Positions 35,135-43,375 of a stretch of DNA of 64,000 nucleotides are shown piece after piece. The notes under the pieces are model-generated. The model did not search any database. It was given only the letters and a program-made list of their open reading frames with translations, and was not told the DNA's origin. Every line of letters begins with the position of its first letter. The first letter of the stretch is position 1. Both the position numbers and the translations under genes were made by a program. The stretch lies in assembly GCA_949511625.1 (NCBI GenBank), contig CATFEX010000011.1, positions 31,646 through 95,645 of the forward strand, written 5' to 3'. The DNA is from UBA11891 sp003533785 (GTDB lineage Bacteria; Bacteroidota; Bacteroidia; Flavobacteriales; Flavobacteriaceae).

Positions 35135-35493
35135 AAACGTATATTTCCCACTTTTTCTTTTTTTTCCTTGTATTGGGGTGTTCTTCTGGTGGTCCAAAAA
35201 AACCCAACAACCTTATTCCAATCAGTACGATGATTCAAATTCAGACGGATTTGAGTATCATGGAAGTTATTGAGAAAACCTATCAAGGGGAAGTGGTTTC
35301 TGATTCCATATTGGGATTGCCTTATATCTATTCCAAATACAAGATTGATTCACTACGATGGGCCAATTCTGAAGCCTATTACGCAGGCAACCCCAAACAA
35401 AATGTTCAAATTTTCACAGCAGTTAGAAAGGCCTTGGATCGAAAAATTGACAGTATTAATAAAGCGATTCAAAACCCGCTGAATCAAGAGTAA
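35131..35493 (+). CDS. DUF4296 family lipoprotein
   Basis: This 120-residue protein starts with a lipoprotein signal (TYISHFFFFFLVLGCSSGG), with the lipidated Cys after LVLG. The mature part is short and helical: ISTMIQIQTDLSIMEVIEK, then YIYSKYKIDSLRWANSEAYY. This matches the Bacteroidota family DUF4296, whose function is unknown. It overlaps the dihydroorotase stop by 4 bases, a pairing that recurs in Flavobacteriia. Its 3' end overlaps the convergent epimerase by 10 bases. Confidence 0.85.
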   Translation: MKTYISHFFFFFLVLGCSSGGPKKPNNLIPISTMIQIQTDLSIMEVIEKTYQGEVVSDSILGLPYIYSKYKIDSLRWANSEAYYAGNPKQNVQIFTAVRKALDRKIDSINKAIQNPLNQE

Positions 35494-36497
35494 TCCGCTG
35501 GATAGTTAGCATTTAGATAGCCCTTTAGCCGCTTTTTAAGATTGGAATAGTTGAAGTTGGGAATTTCACGAACACTATTGTCTCCATCATAGGTACGCAA
35601 CTCCGTCAAACTTTCAATTAATGCGAGGCTAAGTTTTCTCTTTCGACCCAAAAGCGATAAAAATAATTCCAAACGATAAAGAAATTGAAGCTGCCATTTA
35701 GAAAGCCAACGTAATCGATATTTTCTGTTTGACCCATTTAGAAACTGACGGAAGAGTTCTTGATAGGTCCAATTTTCTGAAACAAGAATAAATTGCCCCC
35801 GATTAAGCTCGTTCAAATATGCCAACCGCACGGCCAAGACCACATCTTCAACAGCAACAAAACCAGTACTTCCTTTTGTGAGCCATACATTTTTTTTGTT
35901 TTGCTGAGCCAATAATTGATTTAAGGGACTTTGTTCAGTTCCCAGACCCAAGACAACTCCTGGATTAAAAAAGCAACACTTAAGTCCTTCTTCTATTCCC
36001 CGCCATACTTCCAATTCAGCTAAATATTTTGAATAACCGTAAGCTGTAAATGTCTCCTCATCGCCCCACAGCTCAGCATCTGTTAATGTCTCATGATTTT
36101 TACTTGCACCCAAGGCAGCAATGGAACTGATATGACCAAACCATTCAATATTATTTTTCAATGCCAAGTCAATGAGTTGTCTAGTTCCTTCTACATTCAC
36201 AGCCATCATTTGGTCTTCTTTGCCTGGGAACAAACTGACCTTGGCTGCTGTGTGAACTACATGTGTGACTCCTTCAAATGCTTTTTCCAAAGAAACCCAG
36301 TCATTCATGGTTCCTTTTCGCCAATCAATGGAATCCATAGGATCATTATCCAATCCTTTATATTGTTTGAGAAAAGCAAGGGTTTCTTCTTTTTTGGCCT
36401 CAGATCGATAGAGTGCAATAAGGGGGATGGGAACAGAAAGGAACTCTTTGAGAAGATGTCTCCCAATAAAACCTGTCGCTCCTGTAATTAATAGCAT
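35484..36497 (-). CDS. NAD(P)-dependent epimerase/dehydratase (extended SDR)
   Basis: The 337 residues are an extended short-chain dehydrogenase. The NAD(P)-binding start is MLLITGATGFIGRHLLKEFL, then VTHVVHTAAKVSLF, the Ser-containing strand ISSIAALGAS, and the catalytic YGYSKYLAELEVWRG (Tyr and Lys). The C-terminal part resembles dihydroflavonol-reductase-like or 3-beta-HSD-like members. The substrate cannot be told. I prefer the ATG at 36497; an ATG at 36503 lies inside the TAATTTTG box. It converges on the DUF4296 gene. Confidence 0.85.
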   Translation of the reverse strand: MLLITGATGFIGRHLLKEFLSVPIPLIALYRSEAKKEETLAFLKQYKGLDNDPMDSIDWRKGTMNDWVSLEKAFEGVTHVVHTAAKVSLFPGKEDQMMAVNVEGTRQLIDLALKNNIEWFGHISSIAALGASKNHETLTDAELWGDEETFTAYGYSKYLAELEVWRGIEEGLKCCFFNPGVVLGLGTEQSPLNQLLAQQNKKNVWLTKGSTGFVAVEDVVLAVRLAYLNELNRGQFILVSENWTYQELFRQFLNGSNRKYRLRWLSKWQLQFLYRLELFLSLLGRKRKLSLALIESLTELRTYDGDNSVREIPNFNYSNLKKRLKGYLNANYPADYS

Positions 36498-36500
36498 GGT

Positions 36501-36508
36501 CAAAATTA
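36501..36508 (-). promoter_or_regulatory. TAnnTTTG -7 box of the epimerase gene (near-leaderless class)
   Basis: TAATTTTG on the minus strand ends three bases before the ATG at 36497 and covers the alternative ATG at 36503. It supports the shorter reading frame and a leaderless or almost leaderless mRNA. Confidence 0.35.
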
Positions 36509-36548
36509 CAGAATTAAACCCCCTGTTTTTTCTTTGCGCATAGAAATC

Positions 36549-36556
36549 TATCTTTG
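36549..36556 (+). promoter_or_regulatory. TAnnTTTG -7 box of tyrS
   Basis: TATCTTTG, extended as TATCTTTGCTGCA, ends 18 bases before the tyrS ATG at 36575. The same extended form precedes asnS. Confidence 0.5.
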
Positions 36557-36574
36557 CTGCACAAAGTCATAAGG

Positions 36575-37870
36575 ATGTCAAAAAATTTTGTTGCCGAATT
36601 ACGTTGGAGAGGGCTAATCCACGATATTATGCCCGATACAGAAAGCTTTTTGAATGAGAATGTGGTTTCAGGCTATATCGGATTTGACCCTACTGCCGAT
36701 TCCCTTCATATTGGAAGTTTGGTTCAAATTGTGATTTTAATGCATTTCCAAAAAGCCGGTCACCGTCCTATCGCTTTAGTGGGTGGGGCTACAGGAATGA
36801 TCGGAGACCCATCAGGCAAATCAGACGAACGCAATTTGCTGGATGCACCTACCTTAGAAAAAAATTGCGATGGCATTCAAAATCAATTGACTCGTTTTCT
36901 AGACTTTGATCCCAGTGCTTCCAATGCTGCAGTGATGGTGAACAACTATAATTGGATGAAAGATTTCAGTCTTATTGACTTTTCTCGCGACATTGGGAAA
37001 CATTTGACAGTAAATTATATGATGTCAAAAGACTCGGTCAAAAAGCGGTTGGGCTCCGATTCTAAGGTGGGCATGTCCTTTACAGAATTCACCTATCAAC
37101 TCCTGCAGGGGTATGATTTTCTACACTTATATGAAACCATGGATTGTAAAATTCAAATGGGTGGGAGCGATCAATGGGGCAATATCACCACGGGAACTGA
37201 GTTGGTTCGTCGAAAGGGAGGAGGCAAGGCTTATGCGATCACTTGTCCTCTGATAACTAAAGCCGACGGGACTAAGTTTGGTAAAACAGAAGGCGGAAAT
37301 ATTTGGCTCGATCGCAAACGAACCTCTCCCTATAAGTTTTACCAATATTGGCTCAATACTTCGGATGTCGATGCTGAGAGCTATATAAAAATCTTCACAT
37401 TTTTGTCTCAGGAAGAAATTCAAGTTCTGATCCAAAAACATAAAGAGGCCCCTCACCAGCGTGAACTACAGAAAGAACTGGCAGCATCTGTCACGCAATT
37501 GGTTCACGGACAAGAAGAATTGGATCGGGTTCACAAAGCGTCAGCTATTCTATTTGGAAAGTCCACTGAGGCAGCCATCAAAGAACTCGATGTTCAGACA
37601 TTTTTGGATGTTTTTGAAGGGGTTCCTCAAGCTGAAATGAGCTTGGAATCTATTGAAAAAGGGTTAGATATGATTGCAGCTCTTTCCGCAGAAACCCGTT
37701 TTGTTTCTTCCAACGGAGAAGCCCGACGCGCCTTAAAAGAAAATTCTATTTCGGTAAATAAAAGAAAGATTTCTGAAGATTACCTAATTGGACCTGCAGA
37801 CCTGATCGCCAATCAATATGTCTTGTTGCAACGCGGTAAGAAAAACTATTTTATTCTAAAGTTTAGTTAG
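36575..37870 (+). CDS. tyrS: Tyrosyl-tRNA synthetase
   Basis: This class I synthetase charges tRNA-Tyr. The 431 residues show GYIGFDPTADSLHIGSLVQI with the HIGH-type element, LVGGATGMIGDPSGKSDER, the tyrosine site YDFLHLYETMDCKIQMGGSD with QWGN, and the KMSKS-type loop KADGTKFGKTEGG. A C-terminal S4 RNA-binding domain follows (about 360-431, NGEARRALKENSISVNKRKI). I chose the ATG at 36575 (MSKNFVAELRWRG), which follows AAGG and lies 18 bases after the -7 box; the TTG at 36554 lies in that box. It converges on the LuxE-like gene with an 8-base overlap. Confidence 0.96.
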   Translation: MSKNFVAELRWRGLIHDIMPDTESFLNENVVSGYIGFDPTADSLHIGSLVQIVILMHFQKAGHRPIALVGGATGMIGDPSGKSDERNLLDAPTLEKNCDGIQNQLTRFLDFDPSASNAAVMVNNYNWMKDFSLIDFSRDIGKHLTVNYMMSKDSVKKRLGSDSKVGMSFTEFTYQLLQGYDFLHLYETMDCKIQMGGSDQWGNITTGTELVRRKGGGKAYAITCPLITKADGTKFGKTEGGNIWLDRKRTSPYKFYQYWLNTSDVDAESYIKIFTFLSQEEIQVLIQKHKEAPHQRELQKELAASVTQLVHGQEELDRVHKASAILFGKSTEAAIKELDVQTFLDVFEGVPQAEMSLESIEKGLDMIAALSAETRFVSSNGEARRALKENSISVNKRKISEDYLIGPADLIANQYVLLQRGKKNYFILKFS

Positions 37871-38858
37871 CCGCACCCACCATCAGATTGCATCCTCGAA
37901 TTTCAGCGGCATCAAATCGACCAAGGACTTCAAACCCACCATTGCTATATTTTCTCCCCAAATCTTGCGTGGCAAGAAAAGCACAACTGTTTTGATTAGC
38001 AAGATCTATTATATTGAGACCACCTGTTTGGCCCTCGGGTAGAATTTGAAAAGGATCCGTACTGTCTCGAATTTCGACCTGCATCCAGGCAGGGCAAAAA
38101 AACAAGCCCTTCTTTTTTGCGTATGCTTGAGATAAGAGTTCTGTCATTCCGTATTCAGAATGAATGGAAGAACAACCAAAGCCTTTTTCAAGAAAGGCAT
38201 GCAGTTCGCTCCGAACCCATTCTTTCTTTCGACCCTTCATCCCACCAGTTTCCATGACCTGAGTCTGTTGGAGTTGCTGGGGATAGCGAGTACAAAAATC
38301 CATCAACGCAAAGGATACCCCAATTAGTAAGGTTTTTTGGTGTTGTGCCTCCAGCTTTTTCAGTTTTTGACTAAGCCCTTCAAATTCATCAAGATAGAAT
38401 CCACTTTCTTTTTTATTGCTTCTGGCAATAAGATCCGAAACCATGTAAACAAGCGAGGCATCTTGACGCTCCAAATAGGAAGGAAGTAGGGCGAGAATAA
38501 CATAGTCGTCAACTGCTCCATAGCACTCCTCGAAAGTTTTTCGAAAACTCCATTCATATAAAGTTAGGTCACTAATATGGTGCTGTGCAGGCTTCTGCCC
38601 TGTGGTCCCACTTGATCGAAAAACGGTTTGAATTGCCGGGTTGCCTGTGATTATTTTTCTTTGGGTGAACAATGAAATTGGCAAAAAAGGGAGTTCAGCT
38701 ACAGAATGAACAGTACTAGGATTTTGATTGATCAAATCACAATAAGCTCGATAGGGTGCGCAGTGGTCATATTGATTTCGAAAGGTGTGCAGCGCTGCTT
38801 TTTCAAAAGCAATGGGATTGTCAATGGCTTGCAAATCTGAAGGTGAAAGTTTTTTCAT
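37863..38858 (-). CDS. LuxE-like acyl-protein synthetase / acyltransferase
   Basis: The 331 residues resemble LuxE and the adenylate-forming superfamily, with the phosphate-binding SSGTTGQKPAQHHI near residue 95, then IHSEYGMTELLSQAY and GGLNIIDLAN. LuxE activates a fatty acid as acyl-AMP and passes it to a protein thiol for reduction to aldehyde. No luxAB, luxC or luxD lies nearby, so bioluminescence is not implied. Bacteroidota carry such genes with unknown roles. I chose the ATG at 38858, one base after the stop of the gene upstream; a start four codons earlier would overlap it. Confidence 0.8.
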   Translation of the reverse strand: MKKLSPSDLQAIDNPIAFEKAALHTFRNQYDHCAPYRAYCDLINQNPSTVHSVAELPFLPISLFTQRKIITGNPAIQTVFRSSGTTGQKPAQHHISDLTLYEWSFRKTFEECYGAVDDYVILALLPSYLERQDASLVYMVSDLIARSNKKESGFYLDEFEGLSQKLKKLEAQHQKTLLIGVSFALMDFCTRYPQQLQQTQVMETGGMKGRKKEWVRSELHAFLEKGFGCSSIHSEYGMTELLSQAYAKKKGLFFCPAWMQVEIRDSTDPFQILPEGQTGGLNIIDLANQNSCAFLATQDLGRKYSNGGFEVLGRFDAAEIRGCNLMVGAAN

Positions 38859-38859
38859 T

Positions 38860-39198
38860 TTATTGAACAACCAATCGCTGCACGCCTGTTTTACGATCTT
38901 GTGTAATTCGAACTAGATAAATGCCGGTGTTAAGATGGGTTAGATTCAATTCGTTTTCCTGTGTTTTAATTTGGAAAACTACTTCTCCCATTACATTAAA
39001 AATATAAATCTCTTTAGGGGAGTCTGTGGGACAGCCTATGTGTAGGGGCCCTTGATTCAAAGGATTAGGGTACATTTTGAAGACCAGATCTGGGGGTTGA
39101 GCTTGGCGGAATGCCATTTGATCCTCAATACTAGCACTAGCTAGATTCGGAAAGACGAACAGACAAAGTAGAAAAAGTAGGGCCGAAATTTGTTTCAT
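38860..39198 (-). CDS. Small secreted protein that is mostly a type IX sorting domain
   Basis: This protein has only 112 residues: a signal peptide (MKQISALLFLLCLFVFPNLA), about 16 linker residues, then a type A C-terminal sorting domain from about 39 to 112. The sorting marks are FKMYPNPLNQGPLHI, EIYIFNVMGEVVF, LNTGIYLVRI and VQRLVVQ at the end. Type A domains route proteins through the type IX secretion system and are cut off at the cell surface, so nearly nothing would remain as cargo. I chose the ATG at 39198 because the signal peptide starts there. It is one base from the LuxE-like gene, so they may share an mRNA. Confidence 0.82.
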   Translation of the reverse strand: MKQISALLFLLCLFVFPNLASASIEDQMAFRQAQPPDLVFKMYPNPLNQGPLHIGCPTDSPKEIYIFNVMGEVVFQIKTQENELNLTHLNTGIYLVRITQDRKTGVQRLVVQ

Positions 39199-39379
39199 GT
39201 AACAAATATCATTTAAAACGCACAATATTTTGACATCTATTAAATTTAAAATTCATTAACTTAATCTTCAGTTAATATACGATTGTTAAATTTGAAGAAA
39301 TTATATCGAGGTCTTCTCTAAAAAATCATTTCACCTAATACCCGTGCTCTTATTGCATGAAATTTGAACAAACAACCCT

Positions 39380-40063
39380 ATGAAGAAAAGCGAGATAAAA
39401 ATTCTATTGGTAGATGATGAACCAGATATACGAGAAATCATTGGATTCAATCTTACCAATGAAGGCTATCAAGTATATGAATCCTCCAACGGGGAGAAGG
39501 CTGTCAAAAAAGCCATAGAGATCACACCACATCTCATCATTATGGACATTATGATGCCAGAATTGGATGGAATTTCGGCTTGTGAACAAATCCGCTCACA
39601 ACCCAAACTCCAATCTACTGTTATCATGTTTCTTTCTGCTCGAGGGGAAGACTTCTCTTATGTAGCTGCCTTCGATGCTGGAGCGGATGATTATGTCACT
39701 AAACCGATTAAGCCCAAGGTATTACTCTCTAAAGTCAAAGGGCTTTTGCGCCGCTTCAAAAATTCAGATGAGGAACCTTCTGTGCTCAATCTTGGTGATT
39801 TGATTGTCGACAAGGAAGAGTATAAAGTCACTCATAATGGTACTTCTTTTGGACTCCCCCGTAAAGAATTCGAATTGTTATTCCTCCTGGCTTCACGCCC
39901 AAACAAAGTCCATAAACGCGAAAAAATAATGGAGAAAATTTGGGGAGCCGACGTTGTCGTTGGAGACCGAACTATTGACGTTCATATCCGAAAATTAAGA
40001 GAAAAGGTGGGGGAGAAATTCTTTAAAACCGTAAAAGGAGTAGGGTACAAATTTGAAATTTAA
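39380..40063 (+). CDS. OmpR/PhoB family response regulator
   Basis: The 227 residues have a receiver domain (about 7-120) with acidic pocket VDDEPD, phosphoacceptor Asp56 in IIMDIMMPELDG, and the Thr/Lys signals FLSAR and DDYVTKPIKPKVL. A winged-helix DNA-binding domain follows (about 132-226: LPRKEFELLFLLASRPNKVH, VVVGDRTIDVHIRKLREKVG). It is followed 11 bases later by its histidine kinase, so the two form a unit. In Bacteroidota a PhoB/PhoR-like or CpxR-like role is usual, but the signal cannot be inferred. Confidence 0.94.
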   Translation: MKKSEIKILLVDDEPDIREIIGFNLTNEGYQVYESSNGEKAVKKAIEITPHLIIMDIMMPELDGISACEQIRSQPKLQSTVIMFLSARGEDFSYVAAFDAGADDYVTKPIKPKVLLSKVKGLLRRFKNSDEEPSVLNLGDLIVDKEEYKVTHNGTSFGLPRKEFELLFLLASRPNKVHKREKIMEKIWGADVVVGDRTIDVHIRKLREKVGEKFFKTVKGVGYKFEI

Positions 40064-40074
40064 AGCGGATATCC

Positions 40075-41121
40075 TTGTCTATTTTTAGAAAGTATCGAAT
40101 TGCCATTCAGATTTCACTAGTCTTGGCTATAGCTTCGGCCTCTAGTTTGATTATTTTTTTCAAACTCATAACCAATGAAATTCCCGTTACGTTCTATGTG
40201 AGTTTGGTTGCGGTAGCTCTTGGCATAGGCGCTCTTTGTTTCGGATTGATTTATTTTCGAATTGAGAAACTCATCGAACAGCGAGTACAAGAAGTGTACA
40301 AAAATCTATCCCCAGTAGATTCTTCACAATTAGATAAGTCAATTGCTTCTGATGTTACCTCCATTACCAATAACCTACAAAAAAAGAATACAGATCAACA
40401 CTTAGAGATAGAACTTCTGAAAGAACGAGAAGCCTATCGTAAAGAATTTATTGGAAACATTGCTCACGAACTCAAGACCCCCTTGTTTACTATCCAGGGA
40501 TACATCTTAACGCTACTGGATGGAGGAGTTAAAGATAAAAAGATTCGTAAGAAATATTTGAATAGAGCTTCCAAAGGGGTTGAGCGACTAATTTTTATTA
40601 TCAGGGATTTGGATTTAATTACACAATTCGAAGCAGGGATTCAAAATTTATCACTCAAAAAGTTTGATTTAATACCCTTAATCAATAATGTTTTTGATTT
40701 GTTGGAAATGCAAGCCTCAAAACGTAAAATTACTATCAAATTGGATAAACCCTACGAACAACCCATATGGGTTCACGCAGATGAGGAGAGAATTATGCAA
40801 GTCATAACTAATCTAATAGTTAATTCACTCAAGTACGGGGTTACAAATGGGACTACGGAACTCCGTTTGTCTCTCAAAGATGATAAGGTGTTAGTGACAG
40901 TTACAGACAATGGGGAAGGTATTGAAGAAGATCATCTTCCTCGCCTATTCGAGCGATTTTACCGAGTGGATAAGAGTGGCAGCCGAAAGCAAGGAGGATC
41001 AGGCCTGGGATTATCCATTGTCAAGCATATTATCGATGCGCACAAGGAAAAACTATTCGTAAATAGTAAACGAGGAATTGGTTCTGAATTTTCATTTTCT
41101 CTTACGTTGACCGAAGTCTAA
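40075..41121 (+). CDS. Sensor histidine kinase (PhoR-like)
   Basis: The 348 residues have two N-terminal membrane helices (about 11-31 and 38-61) joined by only about six residues, so there is almost no periplasmic sensor. A linker leads to the H-box FIGNIAHELKTPLFTIQGY with phosphoacceptor His131. The ATPase domain carries N-box VITNLIVNSLKYG, G1 DNGEGIEED, F-box RLFERFYRVD and G2 GGSGLGLSIVKHII. It phosphorylates the regulator encoded 11 bases upstream. The start is TTG at 40075; no ATG lies before the first helix. The signal is probably sensed in the membrane or cytosol. Confidence 0.93.
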   Translation: MSIFRKYRIAIQISLVLAIASASSLIIFFKLITNEIPVTFYVSLVAVALGIGALCFGLIYFRIEKLIEQRVQEVYKNLSPVDSSQLDKSIASDVTSITNNLQKKNTDQHLEIELLKEREAYRKEFIGNIAHELKTPLFTIQGYILTLLDGGVKDKKIRKKYLNRASKGVERLIFIIRDLDLITQFEAGIQNLSLKKFDLIPLINNVFDLLEMQASKRKITIKLDKPYEQPIWVHADEERIMQVITNLIVNSLKYGVTNGTTELRLSLKDDKVLVTVTDNGEGIEEDHLPRLFERFYRVDKSGSRKQGGSGLGLSIVKHIIDAHKEKLFVNSKRGIGSEFSFSLTLTEV

Positions 41122-41150
41122 CTGGATCACATTTCTTACCTTAGAATTTG

Positions 41151-41158
41151 TAGTTTTG
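41151..41158 (+). promoter_or_regulatory. TAnnTTTG -7 box of trmB (near-leaderless class)
   Basis: TAGTTTTG ends four bases before the trmB ATG at 41163, so the mRNA would start at or beside that codon. Confidence 0.4.
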
Positions 41159-41162
41159 CTCG

Positions 41163-41834
41163 ATGGGTAGTAAAAACAAACTCAGGCGTTTTCGAGAGAA
41201 CGAAACCTTCACTCATGTTATCCAGCCAGAGCGAGAGATTCTCCAAAAGGATCAATTCGAATGGAAAGGACAATGGACTTCTTTTTTTCAAAATGAACAC
41301 CCGATTGTTCTGGAACTGGGTTGTGGAAAAGGGGAGTACACTGTTTATTTGGCGGAAAAGCATCCTGATAAAAATTTTATTGGCATCGATATTAAAGGAG
41401 CACGTTTTTGGCGGGGTGCAAAAACCGTCGCTGAAAAAAAAATCCCCAACGTAGCTTTTATCCGTGCTCAAATCGAAATGATTGCAAATTTATTTGCCGC
41501 TGGTGAAGTCACTGAAATATGGATTACTTTTCCCGATCCTCAAATCAAATTCAAACGGAGCAAACACCGCCTCACCCATCCCAGTATGTTGGCATTATAT
41601 CATCAAATTTTGGTTCCCCAAGGCACTATCCATTTAAAAACAGACAGTGAATTTTTACATGGCTATACTTTGGGAATTTTGGATAATTCCAATTACCTAA
41701 TTGAGTATGCACACCATGATATTTATAATAATCCATATGCTCCTGAAGCGGCTACTGCCATTCAAACATTTTATGAGAAAATGTTTTTAGATAGCGGCAA
41801 GCCCATTACCTATTTAAAGTTTTACCATCGATGA
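41163..41834 (+). CDS. trmB: tRNA (guanine-N7-)-methyltransferase
   Basis: TrmB methylates G46 in the variable loop of tRNA. The 223 residues show the SAM-binding stretch IVLELGCGKGEYTVYLAEKH, NFIGIDIKGARFWRGA, and the family mark ITFPDPQIKFKRSKHRLTHP. KTDSEFLHGYTL also fits. Basic N-terminal residues (GSKNKLRRFREN) probably contact tRNA. The ATG of the next gene overlaps its stop (ATGA), so the alkyltransferase-like protein is translated with it. Confidence 0.95.
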   Translation: MGSKNKLRRFRENETFTHVIQPEREILQKDQFEWKGQWTSFFQNEHPIVLELGCGKGEYTVYLAEKHPDKNFIGIDIKGARFWRGAKTVAEKKIPNVAFIRAQIEMIANLFAAGEVTEIWITFPDPQIKFKRSKHRLTHPSMLALYHQILVPQGTIHLKTDSEFLHGYTLGILDNSNYLIEYAHHDIYNNPYAPEAATAIQTFYEKMFLDSGKPITYLKFYHR

Positions 41835-42190
41835 AGCCTCAAGGGAATACCGTAAATTTTTTTCAACAGGTGTATGTTGTTGTTCGTCTTATTCCTCAAG
41901 GGCGCGTGAGTTCTTATGGAGCCATTGGTCGCTATCTGGGCGCTCCACAAAGTGCGCGAATGGTGGGTTGGGCTATGAATGCAGCACATCAAGATGCTAC
42001 TATACCAGCGCATCGAGTAGTGAATCGAGTGGGATTACTCACAGGAAAACATCATTTTCAAGGATCGCAACTGATGCAACAGCTTCTGGAAAATGAAGGT
42101 GTAGAGGTCGTTCAAGATCGAATTCAAAACTTCAATCATGTATTTTGGGATCCCGTGAAAGAATTACCGTTATGGGAAAACCCTTTCTAA
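41831..42190 (+). CDS. Alkyltransferase-like protein (MGMT family without the active Cys)
   Basis: The 119 residues match the DNA-binding domain of O6-methylguanine-DNA methyltransferase: YVVVRLIPQGRVSSYGAIGR, GAPQSARMVGWAMN with the Arg finger, and the active-site region IPAHRVVNRVG. In repair enzymes this reads PCHRV; here the Cys is Ala, so it cannot accept an alkyl group. Alkyltransferase-like proteins with Trp or Ala at this place bind alkylated DNA and pass it to nucleotide excision repair. It is translationally coupled to trmB. The function is inferred from the family. Confidence 0.87.
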   Translation: MKPQGNTVNFFQQVYVVVRLIPQGRVSSYGAIGRYLGAPQSARMVGWAMNAAHQDATIPAHRVVNRVGLLTGKHHFQGSQLMQQLLENEGVEVVQDRIQNFNHVFWDPVKELPLWENPF

Positions 42191-42215
42191 GCTTTTCTTT
42201 CTCCGTTGTCCCACC

Positions 42216-42223
42216 TATATTTG
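42216..42223 (+). promoter_or_regulatory. TAnnTTTG -7 box of mrp
   Basis: TATATTTG ends 17 bases before the ATG at 42241. It lies inside a small inverted repeat, CACCTA (42212-42217) and TAGGTG (42224-42229). Confidence 0.45.
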
Positions 42224-42240
42224 TAGGTGATTCGTAGGCT

Positions 42241-43371
42241 ATGAAAATTACTAGAGATCAAGTCAAAAAGGCACTAAGAACGATTAGTGCACCTGGGGAG
42301 GGAGGTGACCTCATTGAGAGCGGTGCGGTCCAAAACATTCAGATTTTTGGTGATGAAATCGATATAAATGTGGAATTGGCCAACCCCAGCCTCCAAGCCC
42401 GTAAAAAATTAGAAGTTTCAATTCTCAAAACCCTTCACCAAGAGGTTTACGAAAAGGCCAAAATAAATATTAATGTCACTGTTAAAAAAGCGCCTGTTCA
42501 AGAACCAATAAAGGGAGAACCAGTACCCGACATTGATTCCATTATAGCTATATCATCGGGTAAAGGAGGCGTAGGGAAGTCGACTGTAACGGCAAACTTG
42601 GCCATAGCCCTAGCGCAAATGGGATGTAAGGTAGGCGTTTTGGACGCCGATATCTACGGACCCTCCATTCCAATGATGTTTGATATGGAGGGGGCTCGAC
42701 CGTTGTCTGTTCAAGTAGATGGTGTGTCTAAAATGGAACCGATTGAAAATTATGGGGTTAAGGTGCTATCCATTGGATTTTTCACAAAACCCGATCAAGC
42801 AGTTATTTGGCGTGGACCGATGGCTACAAAGGCGTTGAAACAATTGATATTTGATGCTGCATGGGGCAACTTGGATTTTTTGTTGATTGATCTTCCCCCA
42901 GGGACAGGAGACATTCACCTCAGTATTGTACAATCCCTTCCTTTAGATGGTGCTGTAGTAGTAAGTACCCCTCAAAGTGTTGCTTTAACTGATGCTCGGA
43001 AAGGAATCGCTATGTTTCAGCAGGAAAATATTAATGTTCCCATTTTAGGAGTCATCGAAAATATGGCCTATTTTACACCGGCAGAACTTCCTGATCATAA
43101 ATATTATATCTTTGGGGAACGTGGTGCTGAGTACTTGGCAGCTGACAAAAAAGTTCCTTTTTTAGGAGCCCTCCCATTAATACAAAGTATTCGGGAAGCA
43201 GCTGACGTAGGCAGACCCGCTGCTTTGCAAGAAGACACTTTGGTCCGCAAAACCATTGATGAAACAGCTCGAAAAATGGTCGAAGAACTCATCCATAGAA
43301 ACGACAAACTACCACCGACTAAAGTGGTCAAAATATCCAATATGGTGGGGTGTAGTGCCATAAAGAAATAA
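42241..43371 (+). CDS. mrp: Mrp/NBP35-type iron-sulfur carrier ATPase
   Basis: Mrp (ApbC) proteins carry 4Fe-4S clusters to target enzymes. The 376 residues have an N-terminal MIP18/DUF59 domain (about 1-85), then the deviant Walker A loop ISSGKGGVGKSTVTANLAIA, VLDADIYGPSIPMMF, LLIDLPPGTGDIHLSI and VSTPQSVALTDARK. A cluster-binding Cys pair typical of some members (CxxC) is not obvious; one Cys lies near the end (VGCSAIKK). The next genes encode a NifU scaffold domain and a ferredoxin, so this is an iron-sulfur assembly unit. Confidence 0.94.
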   Translation: MKITRDQVKKALRTISAPGEGGDLIESGAVQNIQIFGDEIDINVELANPSLQARKKLEVSILKTLHQEVYEKAKININVTVKKAPVQEPIKGEPVPDIDSIIAISSGKGGVGKSTVTANLAIALAQMGCKVGVLDADIYGPSIPMMFDMEGARPLSVQVDGVSKMEPIENYGVKVLSIGFFTKPDQAVIWRGPMATKALKQLIFDAAWGNLDFLLIDLPPGTGDIHLSIVQSLPLDGAVVVSTPQSVALTDARKGIAMFQQENINVPILGVIENMAYFTPAELPDHKYYIFGERGAEYLAADKKVPFLGALPLIQSIREAADVGRPAALQEDTLVRKTIDETARKMVEELIHRNDKLPPTKVVKISNMVGCSAIKK

Positions 43372-43375
43372 GCCT

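Noticed and set aside
37863..38858. Bioluminescence function for the LuxE-like gene
   Set aside because: No luciferase or reductase genes occur nearby; the family is wider than lux systems.
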